Shown here in pieces: positions 1 to 6,880 of a stretch of 7,298 nt of DNA. The translations under genes were made by a program, and so were the position numbers. The stretch spans positions 1-7,298 of the forward strand of contig JALOTR010000125.1 of the NCBI GenBank assembly GCA_025457805.1, read 5' to 3'. The DNA comes from Akkermansiaceae bacterium. GTDB lineage: Bacteria > Verrucomicrobiota > Verrucomicrobiia > Verrucomicrobiales > Akkermansiaceae. Numbering within the stretch: position 1 is the first letter of the stretch; each line of letters begins with the position of its first letter. A model generated the notes under the pieces. The model ran no database searches. It saw nothing but the letters and a program-made list of their open reading frames with translations, and was not told where the DNA came from.

Positions 1-1
1 C

Positions 2-718
2 AAGATGGTCTTCGAGTTCCAAAACGACAAGATGACCATCCATCCACCCGCGGGAGCGAAATTCGACGGAGCCCCCCCGCCTCTTGAATACAAGGTCATC
101 GCGGAGGACAAGGCAGCGAAGGCGCTCACCCTGAGTATCGGTGGCGAAGAAACGAAGATCCGATTCAACAAGGAACAGATGGCCATGTCCGATGAGAAAG
201 AAGGAGGCTGGATGATCCTCAACCGCATGAGCAAAGAAGACTTTGCGAAACGTAAGCCCGCCTTGGCGGAGATTCTGAAGGAAGGCGGCGAAGATGCCCC
301 GGCAGCGGAGAAGCTTGAAGACATCTCCGCTCAACCGATCCCCGACAAGCCTGCCGCAGGCAAGGTTCGTGGCAAGGAATTCAAGATCGAGATGGCCAAA
401 CTCGAGGATGGCAGCCTGTTCTTGCGGCAGGGCGAAGTGGAGGAGTTCGAAATTACCTTTCGGGGGGAGAATGTCGGCAATTACGCCGGGAAAACATTCA
501 CGGTGAAACCGGATCAGGAGAACCCCGGCCTTGGCATCGAACTGACATTCTCGAAAGAGCCAGGATCGTTCAGCTTCTCCACCACCAATCGAGGATTCGC
601 CATGAGACTCGAATTTGGCACCGCAAAGAATGGCAAAATCCCCGGCAAGATCCACCTTCGCCTGCCGGACGAGGCTGGAAGCTTCGTCGTCGGCAGCTTT
701 GAAGCGGAAATCAAATAG
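2..718 (+). CDS. Lipocalin-like / beta-rich protein, 5' end missing (possibly the tail of a sensor kinase)
   Basis: The function is unknown. The frame is open to the left edge. An ATG at 5 exists, but the Lys codon before it already aligns with the kinase at 1891-4905 (KMVFEF here, KSVFEI there), so the true start is probably outside the window. Counting from that ATG, residues 1-80 resemble kinase residues 496-576: both have VFE, KMTIH, a Pro-rich turn, a DK.L.L strand and RMS..F. This is a small beta-barrel, lipocalin-like pattern. Residues 81-118 are a charged, Ala/Pro-rich linker. Residues 119-237 look like a second beta-rich domain (GKVRGKEFKIEMAKL near its start, SFVVGSFEAEIK at the end), which I cannot name. 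No membrane segment is visible. It could be the periplasmic tail of another Ser/Thr kinase or a separate secreted protein. The stop is TAG, and 20 bases separate it from the next gene. Confidence 0.75.
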   Translation, partial: KMVFEFQNDKMTIHPPAGAKFDGAPPPLEYKVIAEDKAAKALTLSIGGEETKIRFNKEQMAMSDEKEGGWMILNRMSKEDFAKRKPALAEILKEGGEDAPAAEKLEDISAQPIPDKPAAGKVRGKEFKIEMAKLEDGSLFLRQGEVEEFEITFRGENVGNYAGKTFTVKPDQENPGLGIELTFSKEPGSFSFSTTNRGFAMRLEFGTAKNGKIPGKIHLRLPDEAGSFVVGSFEAEIK

Positions 719-738
719 CCTGTCCAATCAAGATCTAC

Positions 739-1266
739 ATGAACAGACACTCTTCAGGCCAACTGCAAACAGTAGTCGGATGGATTTTTGGCGGAAGCTT
801 CACCCTTCTGGGCCTCCTCTTCGTGATTATCGGGGGATTCGAGTACCGGCAGGGCCTGAAGACGAATGACTGGCCAGCAGCAGCGGGAAGAATCGTCGAA
901 TCGAAAATCGTCGAAAGGAAAGTCGACGGTTCTTCCGGGCGTCGCAGAACTCGTAGTTCCGACAGGGACTACACGGTCGATGTCCGATACTCCTACGAAG
1001 TTGAGGGTCAGAAGTTTGAGGGTGACAGGCTGCGATATGGCAATGAGTCCCACGATTCCCGGGCATCGGCTATGGAGGAGCAGTCACTCTTCGCGTCTGG
1101 AAAGGAAGTGCAGGTGTATTACGATCCGAAGACTCCCAGTCAGAGCGTGTTGATCAAGGGAATTGGGTTGTCCTGGCTGGGGATGGCATTGGGGTTGATG
1201 GCGCTCGTTATCGGCTTGGTGGTGATGTTTCACATGGTCAGATCGAGGGCCGCCAGAATCAAATAG
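739..1266 (+). CDS. DUF3592-type membrane protein
   Basis: A 175-residue protein with two hydrophobic segments, at about residues 11-34 and 142-166, enclosing a soluble beta-rich section. The middle part matches the DUF3592 pattern as I know it: a WPAAAGRIVES strand after the first helix, YTVDVRYSYEVEGQKFEGD in the centre, and VQVYYDPKTPSQSVL just before the second helix. The family is widespread in bacteria and its biochemical role is not established. An Arg/Ser-rich stretch at residues 64-76 (GSSGRRRTRSSDR) is probably a surface loop. ATG 739 is the only sensible start, because the first helix follows closely. The stop is three bases before the sigma factor ATG, so the two genes are very likely co-transcribed. 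No clear ribosome binding site is visible. Confidence 0.85.
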   Translation: MNRHSSGQLQTVVGWIFGGSFTLLGLLFVIIGGFEYRQGLKTNDWPAAAGRIVESKIVERKVDGSSGRRRTRSSDRDYTVDVRYSYEVEGQKFEGDRLRYGNESHDSRASAMEEQSLFASGKEVQVYYDPKTPSQSVLIKGIGLSWLGMALGLMALVIGLVVMFHMVRSRAARIK

Positions 1267-1269
1267 CTC

Positions 1270-1827
1270 ATGACCGATTACACCCTGTGGCTGAACAACT
1301 CCGACCCAACCCGCGACAACGAGGTGTTCACGGGTTTGTATGCGGAGTTGCGCCGCATCGCGCGCTCGAAAATGGCGGGGGAACGGCAGGGCGGGACGCT
1401 CGACACTTGCGGATTGCTCCACGAAGCGTGGCTGAGGCTGGAGAAATCCGCCCCGGAGCAATGGCGCGACCGCAAGCAGTTCTACGCCGCGGCCTCCGAA
1501 GCGATGCGCCGCATCCTCGTCGATGCGGCACGGCGCAGGCTGGCGGCCAAACGCGGCGGCGGCGAGGAGGTCGTTCCCCTCGACGACGAGCTGCCGGTGG
1601 CCGCGCCGATGGATGACGACCGGCTTCTCGATGTGCACGAGGCGCTCGACCGGCTCGAAGTGGAATTCCCCATGGATGCCCAGATCGTGAAGCTGCGCTT
1701 TTTCTCAGGCCTCGGAAACGAAGACATCGCCACCCTGCTGGATGTCAGCGAGCGAACGGTCGAGCGGCATTGGAAACTTGCCAAGCTTTGGCTCTATCGC
1801 GAGCTGAATGAGGCCAGTGAGGATTGA
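1270..1827 (+). CDS. ECF-type RNA polymerase sigma factor (Sigma70_ECF / TIGR02999-like)
   Basis: A 185-residue sigma factor that should direct RNA polymerase to a dedicated promoter set. Region 2 covers about residues 18-92, with LLHEAWLRLEK (49-59), a WRDRKQFYAAASEAMRRILVD segment (65-85) and the basic ARRRLAAKRGGG (87-98). Region 4 covers about 120-180: ALDRLE, then IVKLRFFSGLGNEDIATLLD, then SERTVERHWKLAKLWLYREL, which holds the DNA-binding helix-turn-helix. This wording is that of the Sigma70_ECF family common in Planctomycetota, Verrucomicrobiota and Acidobacteriota. Those factors usually have no anti-sigma factor and sit beside Ser/Thr kinases; the same holds here, with the kinase 63 bases downstream and no anti-sigma gene seen. 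The acidic DAED motif normally found in region 2.2 is absent: the equivalent stretch is TLDTCG (43-48). Length is normal and the stop is TGA. Confidence 0.95.
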   Translation: MTDYTLWLNNSDPTRDNEVFTGLYAELRRIARSKMAGERQGGTLDTCGLLHEAWLRLEKSAPEQWRDRKQFYAAASEAMRRILVDAARRRLAAKRGGGEEVVPLDDELPVAAPMDDDRLLDVHEALDRLEVEFPMDAQIVKLRFFSGLGNEDIATLLDVSERTVERHWKLAKLWLYRELNEASED

Positions 1828-1842
1828 CTGGAGAAATATCCC

Positions 1843-1874
1843 TTGCGTGTGTCGGTTTTCCGCAAGCCATTGCG
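1843..1874 (+). promoter_or_regulatory. Possible alternative hairpins in the sigma-kinase gap
   Basis: Within the 63-base gap, TTGCG (1843-1847), CGCAA (1861-1865) and TTGCG (1870-1874) lie in a row. The central CGCAA can pair with either outer copy. One pairing gives a 5-bp stem with a 13-base loop; the other gives a 5-bp stem with a 4-base loop ending 16 bases before the kinase GTG. Mutually exclusive hairpins could adjust kinase expression relative to the sigma factor. The stems are short and could be chance; no convincing promoter or terminator was seen in the gap. Confidence 0.2.
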
Positions 1875-1890
1875 CATGTTCTGATATAGC

Positions 1891-4800
1891 GTGAAAAAAG
1901 AAGACGCCAACAGCCGCAACATTTTCATCCGCGCCTTGGATCTGGAGGGCGACGCCCGTGACTCTTTCCTCGCCGAAGCCTGCGCCGGTGATCCTGCATT
2001 GGAATCGAAGGTCCGGAGCATGCTGGCCGACTCCGAGAAGGCAGACGGATTCTTCTCCAATGGCGACGGCGCCACCGTGCTCGCCTCCCGATTCGAAACA
2101 CCTTACACCGAAGTGGAGGGCGAGCGGGTGGGCAATTTCATCCTCCGCCAGCAGATCGGTGAAGGCGGCTTCGGCATGGTCTGGATGGCCGAGCAGATGG
2201 AACCGGTGAAGCGCATGGTCGCGCTCAAGGTGGTCAAGGCGGGCATGGATACCAAACAAGTCCTCGCCCGCTTCGAGGCCGAGCGCCAGGCCCTGGCCAT
2301 GATGAACCACCCGAACATCGCCAAGGTGCTCGAAGCCGGCGCGACCTCCAGTGGCCGGCCCTACTTCACCATGGAACTGGTCAAGGGCATACCCATCACC
2401 GATTTCTGCGACCAACGGCAGCTCGATGCACGCCAACGCCTGGAGCTGTTCCGCGATGTCTGCTCCGCCGTACAGCACGCCCACCAGAAAGGAGTCATCC
2501 ACCGCGACCTCAAGCCTTCGAACGTGATGGTTACCCTCGCCGGCGATGATCCGCTGGTGAAAATCATCGACTTCGGCATCGCCAAGGCCACCCAGAGCAG
2601 TCTCGTCGAGAGAACCCTCTTCACGCGCTTTGGTCAGTTCCTCGGCACCCCGGTTTACATGAGCCCCGAGCAGGCCGCCATGAGCGCGCTCGATGTGGAC
2701 ACCCGCTCCGACGTCTACAGCCTCGGGGTCCTGCTTTACGAACTGCTGGCGGGCGCGCCGCCCTTCGATCAGCACACCCTTCTCTCCGTGGCGCACGACG
2801 AGATGCTGCGGATCATCCGCGAGCAGGAGCCGCTCACTCCCAGCACCCGCATCAGCCAGATGCAGACGCAAAACGGTACGGCTGTGATGCGCAAATCACC
2901 CGTCCCCGCGAGCACTCTCAAGGGCGAGCTGGACTGGATCGTGATGAAGGCGATCGAGAAGGACCGTTCCCGCCGCTACGAATCCGCCAGCGCCTTCGCG
3001 GCGGACATCGGGCGCTACCTTGCCAACGAGCCGGTCCAGGCCGCCGCTCCCAGTGCCGTTTACCTGTTCGGGAAATTCGCACGCCGTCACAAGGTGGCAC
3101 TGGGCACGGCGGCGGCGATGCTGGCCTTGCTGCTGGCGGGGATCACCGCCACCGCCTGGCAGGCAGCGCGCGCCACCGCCGGCATGAAGCGCGCGGTCGA
3201 GGCCGAGGGCTTGGCGGCGCAGCGACTTGCGGATGCGGATTCCCTGGCGGTTGTCTTGCGTGAAGTTCTGGAAGGGCAATTGACCGGTTACTGGCAGGCC
3301 GACCTTAACAAGACCCGTGAACAGTCCACTACGCCTGACCTCGGGTTGGATTTCCTTACGGAAGCGTTGCTCCACAAATCCGTCTTCGAGATCCGAGACG
3401 GGAAAATGACCATACACGGCCCACCGGGAAATCTCGCCGAGAATCCGCCAAGGCCTTTCACGATCAAGCAACGGGACAATGCCGACAAATCCCTGGGTCT
3501 GGAGTTCGCTGATGACGAAGGCGGGCCGAGCAGCGCTTTGATCGAGGGGGACACGCTCACCATGGGCATGGGAGAACAAAAGATGGTCTTCGTCCGCATG
3601 AGTGACGAGAAGTTCGGGGAATTCGCCAAGCTCCACGAAGAGGCAAAAGCCGCCACAATCGCGAAACGGGAGAAGGAGGCAAAAATCCCGCCCACCGATA
3701 TCGCCGCCATTGAAGGACTGAAGGAATTGGAGAAACTCGATCTGTCGGAACGCGTCATCAACATCGATGCCCTGGCAGGTCTGCCAAAGCTGAAGGAACT
3801 ATCCATCTCCAATTCCAATTTTGATACCTTGGGCTTCCTGGAACAAACCAACGCCATCCAAAGCCTCAATCTCTTTGGCAGCGATCACATCAAGGACTAC
3901 AAGCCGCTGCTCCACCTGAAGAATCTCCGCGATCTGGATATCACTGCGAACAAGCAAGCGACCGATGCAAACCTGAAGGATCTCGCATCCCTGGCCACAC
4001 TGGAAAAGTTCAGAATGCCAATGTGCACCGAAGTCACGAGCCTCGACTTCCTCCGCAATTCCAAAGGTCTCAGGGAAATTGATGTATCAGCCTGCTACGC
4101 GCTCCGTGACACGGATGCCCTGGCGTCATTCACGGAGTTGGAGATTCTCGACCTTTCCAGTGTACCGGTCTCGGCCATCGGCTTTCTCAAAGAGTCGAAG
4201 AAGCTAAGGGAACTCGACCTCAGGGGAACCCAAGTCACGGACATTTCAGCTCTTGCCGGAGTCACCTCGCTCGAACGGCTCAATCTGAGCCAGACGCAGG
4301 TCACCGACCTGTCGCCCCTGCTTCCGCTGCTGCGTGCGGGTGGCCTGCCCTTGATCGAGCTGCCTGATGACCTCAGCGACGAGCAACTCAAGTCCCTCAC
4401 CAAGGCATCAACACTTCCACCAGAGGAAATCGAAACCCTTGCCCCGACCGGTCTGACCCTGGTGGTATGCGACGCGAACAACGAGCTGCTCGATACCCTG
4501 GTGGTCAAGCCCGATGTCAAAGATGCCGAATTCGAACTCCGCATCCCGGAAGCAGTCGGTGAGATCCACGTTTTCGGATTGGGTTCGCGAATGAGAAAGA
4601 ATCCGAATCAATGGGAGTATGTTCACGATACATTCACCCAGTTCTACACCGTGGCCCGGGCGAGCGACAAGGTTACCCAGGAGGTCACCGCATATCTGAA
4701 AAACGGTGTTTTCTCTTACTTCGGAACCTCTCTTGCCACCGCCGACGAATCCAGGCCGATTCGTTTGACGGAAACCTTGAGAAACCGGATCAAGGCGGAC

Positions 4801-4905
4801 ATCGCCGCCGACCAGCGCTCGATCCCGATATTTCTTGTGGAGGAATCGAAGAACACTTCCGGTGGTTTTGGCGACGTCCTCATAACCCGAAAACCGGTCG
4901 AATAG
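1891..4905 (+). CDS. Membrane Ser/Thr protein kinase with lipocalin-like and leucine-rich-repeat sensor
   Basis: A 1004-residue Hanks-type kinase that phosphorylates proteins on Ser/Thr. The start is GTG 1891; an in-frame TGA at 1882 rules out a longer form. The N-terminal 80 residues (RALDLEGDARDSFLAEAC) are the usual leader of this family. The kinase domain spans about 84-378: glycine loop GEGGFG 90-95, Lys113, helix-C Glu131, catalytic HRDLKPSN 204-211 with Asp206, DFG 227-229, SPE 258-260, Asp274 and Arg362. All key residues are present, so it should be active. One membrane helix lies at about 402-424. The outside part has a short coiled linker, a lipocalin-like domain (about 460-576, GYW at 466-468, KMTIH at 505-509), nine leucine-rich repeats of 22-25 residues (607-812) and a beta-rich domain (about 845-1004) that I cannot assign. 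The sigma factor upstream is its most likely substrate. The next gene starts 17 bases after the stop. Confidence 0.96.
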   Translation: MKKEDANSRNIFIRALDLEGDARDSFLAEACAGDPALESKVRSMLADSEKADGFFSNGDGATVLASRFETPYTEVEGERVGNFILRQQIGEGGFGMVWMAEQMEPVKRMVALKVVKAGMDTKQVLARFEAERQALAMMNHPNIAKVLEAGATSSGRPYFTMELVKGIPITDFCDQRQLDARQRLELFRDVCSAVQHAHQKGVIHRDLKPSNVMVTLAGDDPLVKIIDFGIAKATQSSLVERTLFTRFGQFLGTPVYMSPEQAAMSALDVDTRSDVYSLGVLLYELLAGAPPFDQHTLLSVAHDEMLRIIREQEPLTPSTRISQMQTQNGTAVMRKSPVPASTLKGELDWIVMKAIEKDRSRRYESASAFAADIGRYLANEPVQAAAPSAVYLFGKFARRHKVALGTAAAMLALLLAGITATAWQAARATAGMKRAVEAEGLAAQRLADADSLAVVLREVLEGQLTGYWQADLNKTREQSTTPDLGLDFLTEALLHKSVFEIRDGKMTIHGPPGNLAENPPRPFTIKQRDNADKSLGLEFADDEGGPSSALIEGDTLTMGMGEQKMVFVRMSDEKFGEFAKLHEEAKAATIAKREKEAKIPPTDIAAIEGLKELEKLDLSERVINIDALAGLPKLKELSISNSNFDTLGFLEQTNAIQSLNLFGSDHIKDYKPLLHLKNLRDLDITANKQATDANLKDLASLATLEKFRMPMCTEVTSLDFLRNSKGLREIDVSACYALRDTDALASFTELEILDLSSVPVSAIGFLKESKKLRELDLRGTQVTDISALAGVTSLERLNLSQTQVTDLSPLLPLLRAGGLPLIELPDDLSDEQLKSLTKASTLPPEEIETLAPTGLTLVVCDANNELLDTLVVKPDVKDAEFELRIPEAVGEIHVFGLGSRMRKNPNQWEYVHDTFTQFYTVARASDKVTQEVTAYLKNGVFSYFGTSLATADESRPIRLTETLRNRIKADIAADQRSIPIFLVEESKNTSGGFGDVLITRKPVE

Positions 4906-4922
4906 CCGGTGCAAAACAAGCC

Positions 4923-5855
4923 ATGAACGACCATCAGAACAAAAACGCCACCTGGGCCCAGCAGAACGGTTACGAGTTCCACGCGGAGTCGGAGGGGGTG
5001 ATTTCCGAAGGCGCACGCAGCCTCGATATCTTCAGGAAGGCGGATAGCTACCGGGATCACGTTCTCGGCGTCCATCGAAACAGGCGGTTTGAGATTCTCG
5101 ATGCCTGGGTTGAGACGCACGGAGCCTCCGGTGTTGCTGGCTCCGATGGTTACGGATTTGTCTGGAAGACGATCATCCTGATTCCCACCTCAGGACTCGC
5201 CCTCCCGAATTTTGATCTCCTGCCGCGCCGCGAGACGGGGGGGATGAGTATCGTGGGAGTCAAGGGACTCGATCTGAAAGCTGGCCCCGCCGCCCCGCCC
5301 GATGAACAACATCTGATCGATGCGTTCAACAAGAGCTACAGTCTCTTTGCCGGTGGCGCTTTCGAGGCCATGGAGGCATCGATCAAATCCGGCGGCGACG
5401 GGGTTCCCAGCCTTACGGACATGGCTGCGGTCTGCAAACCCAGCATCCTGCGCTTCCTCTCCACTGCCACGACCGGCTTCATCGAAATGCAGGACGGATA
5501 CCTGGCGATACGCGCGCCGCAAACCCGGACCATCACGGGCGCTCTCAGGGATACCGTCCTGCAGGGCAAGGAACGCGAAAGCCTGCTGACCGTCGCCAAC
5601 GACTTTCTCGATGTGCTTGCGAACGCTGCAAACGAGGCACCGTTGCGCACACTGACGCTGGAAAACACCTTCAACCCGTTCCAAATGCTGGGCGGCATCA
5701 TCGGTGGCGTCATCGGCTTTTGTCTGGGCAGCTTCAGCGGCGTTGTTTTGTTGTTCCTGCTCAAAGAGAAGCACTTGTTCCTGATCCCTGTGCTGGCATT
5801 GGGCGGCGCAGTCCTCGGTGGTCTCATCGGCAAGATGCTGACGCGATCCAAGTAG
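4923..5855 (+). CDS. Uncharacterised protein with C-terminal membrane hairpin (paralogue A)
   Basis: A 310-residue protein I do not recognise as a named family. The frame is open back to 4611 inside the kinase gene, but ATG 4923 is chosen because it lies just after the kinase stop and because the paralogue at 5871 begins at the equivalent codon. Residues 1-250 are soluble. A conserved core runs from ARSLDIFRKADSYRDHVLG (31-49) and RRFEILDAW through FVWKTIILIPTSGL (79-92), LPNFDLLPR and a section ending in LRFLSTATTGFIEMQDGYLAIRAP. The sequence of strands and the closing 'screened residue then hydrophobic' pattern recalls bacterial membrane proteins that bind or present an unknown ligand, but this is a weak likeness. 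Two helices at about 255-280 and 284-305 are joined by a short KEKH turn, so both ends lie on the same side of the membrane, probably the cytoplasm because there is no signal peptide. The position suggests a partner of the kinase; no direct evidence exists. Confidence 0.85.
   Translation: MNDHQNKNATWAQQNGYEFHAESEGVISEGARSLDIFRKADSYRDHVLGVHRNRRFEILDAWVETHGASGVAGSDGYGFVWKTIILIPTSGLALPNFDLLPRRETGGMSIVGVKGLDLKAGPAAPPDEQHLIDAFNKSYSLFAGGAFEAMEASIKSGGDGVPSLTDMAAVCKPSILRFLSTATTGFIEMQDGYLAIRAPQTRTITGALRDTVLQGKERESLLTVANDFLDVLANAANEAPLRTLTLENTFNPFQMLGGIIGGVIGFCLGSFSGVVLLFLLKEKHLFLIPVLALGGAVLGGLIGKMLTRSK
5013..5109 (+). repeat. Near-identical DNA patch, copy 1 (in paralogue A)
   Basis: These 97 bases match 5961-6057 with four mismatches by eye (at 5020, 5066, 5086 and 5105) and no gaps. 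They encode the ARSLDIFRKADSYRDHVLG to EILDAW segment. The rest of the two genes is far less alike, so the patch stands out. Confidence 0.85.
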
Positions 5856-5870
5856 TATGGAGTTCGAACC

Positions 5871-6782
5871 ATGAGCGATTCTCGAAACAGGAATTTCACT
5901 TGAGCCCGGGAGAGCGGGTACCAATATCATGCGAAAACCGAGGGCGCGTTCTCCGACGGTGCACGCAACCTCGATATCTTCAGGAAGGCGGATAGCTACC
6001 GGGATCACGTTCTTGGCGTCCATCGAAACAGGCCGTTTGAGATTCTCGATGCTTGGGGAAGGGAATCTGGTAACTCCTTCGTCTGGCATACGGTCGTCGT
6101 GATCCCCACCTCCGGACTGAATCTCCCGAATTTCGATCTCGTGCCTCGGCGTGAGACCGCCGGTGGATTGAATTTCCTGGGAATCAAGGGTCTGGATTTG
6201 AAACTCGCACCGACCGCTCCGATGGATGAACGACGGCTGGTTCAGGCATTCAACAAGAACTACCACCTCTTCGGCGGCGGAGCCTATGAGGCCATGGAGG
6301 CATCGATCAAATCCGCCGATCACCTGGTTCCGAGCCTTTCTGACATGGCTTCGGTCTGCAAACCCAGCGTCCTGCGCTTCCTCTCCACCGCCTTCACCGG
6401 CTTCATCGAGGTGCAGGACGGATACCTCGCGATACGCGCACCCAAAAAAGCCCGGATCATAGGTCCCGGCGTAAGCCACACGATTCTCGAGGGGAGGGAC
6501 CGCGAAAGTCTGCTGACCGTCGCAAACGACTTCCTCGATGCGCTTGCGATTTCAGCGAGGGAGGCACCGCTTCAGGCGCTGATCATCAAGAACACATTCC
6601 GACCCGCGCAGTTTTTTGGCACCCTCATCGGAATCGCCGTCGGCTTCATAGCTGGCAGCATAGTCAGCGGAATCTTGTTGATCGTGTTCAAAGGGAAATA
6701 CTTGTACTTTATCCCTTTACCGTTGGTGATCGGAGTTGCGCTATGCCGCTTCATCGGCAACTGGCTGACCCGGGCCAGGTGA
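5871..6782 (+). pseudogene. Paralogue B of the upstream membrane protein, interrupted by TGA at codon 11
   Basis: The reading frame from ATG 5871 is co-linear with the gene at 4923-5855 and would encode 303 residues, but codon 11 (5901-5903) is TGA. The aligned codon in paralogue A is TGG (Trp11), so a single G-to-A change explains it. After the stop the frame stays open to TGA 6780-6782 and remains clearly homologous: ARNLDIFRKADSYRDHVLG, FVWHTVVVIPTSGL, LPNFDLVPRRET, EAMEASIKSA, CKPSVLRFLSTA, DRESLLTVANDFLDAL and two C-terminal helices. Compared with A there is a 9-residue deletion after DAW. The first possible restart is GTG 6099, giving 227 residues without the conserved N-terminal core and without a visible ribosome binding site. 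TGA is used as a normal stop elsewhere in the window. It is called a pseudogene; a sequencing error, readthrough or a shortened functional protein are alternatives. Confidence 0.75.
5961..6057 (+). repeat. Near-identical DNA patch, copy 2 (in paralogue B)
   Basis: Partner of 5013-5109, offset 948 bases, with about 96% identity. It lies 57 bases after the premature TGA. Immediately after it the alignment needs a 27-base gap and then falls to roughly 60% amino-acid identity. Confidence 0.85.
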
Positions 6783-6805
6783 CCCTTTGTCTTCCGATCC
6801 GTGCC

Positions 6806-6821
6806 AGTGGACGAGTCCACT
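6806..6821. promoter_or_regulatory. Perfect inverted repeat after the last operon gene
   Basis: AGTGGAC and GTCCACT are exact reverse complements separated by two bases, 23 bases after the stop of paralogue B. A second, overlapping inverted repeat, CGAGT-CC-ACTCG, spans 6812-6823. No T-run follows, so it is not a standard intrinsic terminator. It could be a hairpin that ends or stabilises the operon transcript, or a binding site for a dimeric regulator. Confidence 0.35.
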
Positions 6822-6880
6822 CGGAATGAATCCTCCCAGGGTTCTGATGCTCCTTCATCCGCATCATTCCTCTTCATTGA

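Noticed and set aside
1876..1884. Tiny upstream frame ATG-TTC-TGA before the kinase
   Set aside because: Two codons only, with no ribosome binding site; likely chance.
1824..1890. Sigma-70-like promoter (TTGACT at 1824-1829, TGATATA at 1882-1888) for the kinase
   Set aside because: The spacing between the boxes is far from 17 bases, and a -10 box next to the GTG would place the transcript start inside the gene.
1705..2871. Long open frame on the minus strand (388 codons) opposite the sigma factor and kinase domain
   Set aside because: The plus-strand frame encodes a full set of kinase motifs. The antisense translation shows no recognisable domain, and its openness follows from the codon bias of a GC-rich gene.
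4611..4922. Longer N-terminus for paralogue A reaching back into the kinase gene
   Set aside because: The extra frame overlaps the well-supported end of the kinase, and the paralogue supports the ATG at 4923.
5859..5870. T-arm-like GGTTCGAACTCC on the minus strand, possible tRNA remnant or attachment site
   Set aside because: Only 12 bases match, with no acceptor stem or other tRNA arms nearby and no integrase or flanking repeat.
5901..5903. Selenocysteine or recoded TGA in paralogue B
   Set aside because: The aligned residue in paralogue A is Trp, not Cys. No selenocysteine insertion element was recognised, and TGA ends other genes in the window.
5190..6479. Long open frame on the minus strand (429 codons) across both paralogues
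   Set aside because: Its internal repetition (two similar halves) simply mirrors the two plus-strand paralogues; no family resemblance of its own.
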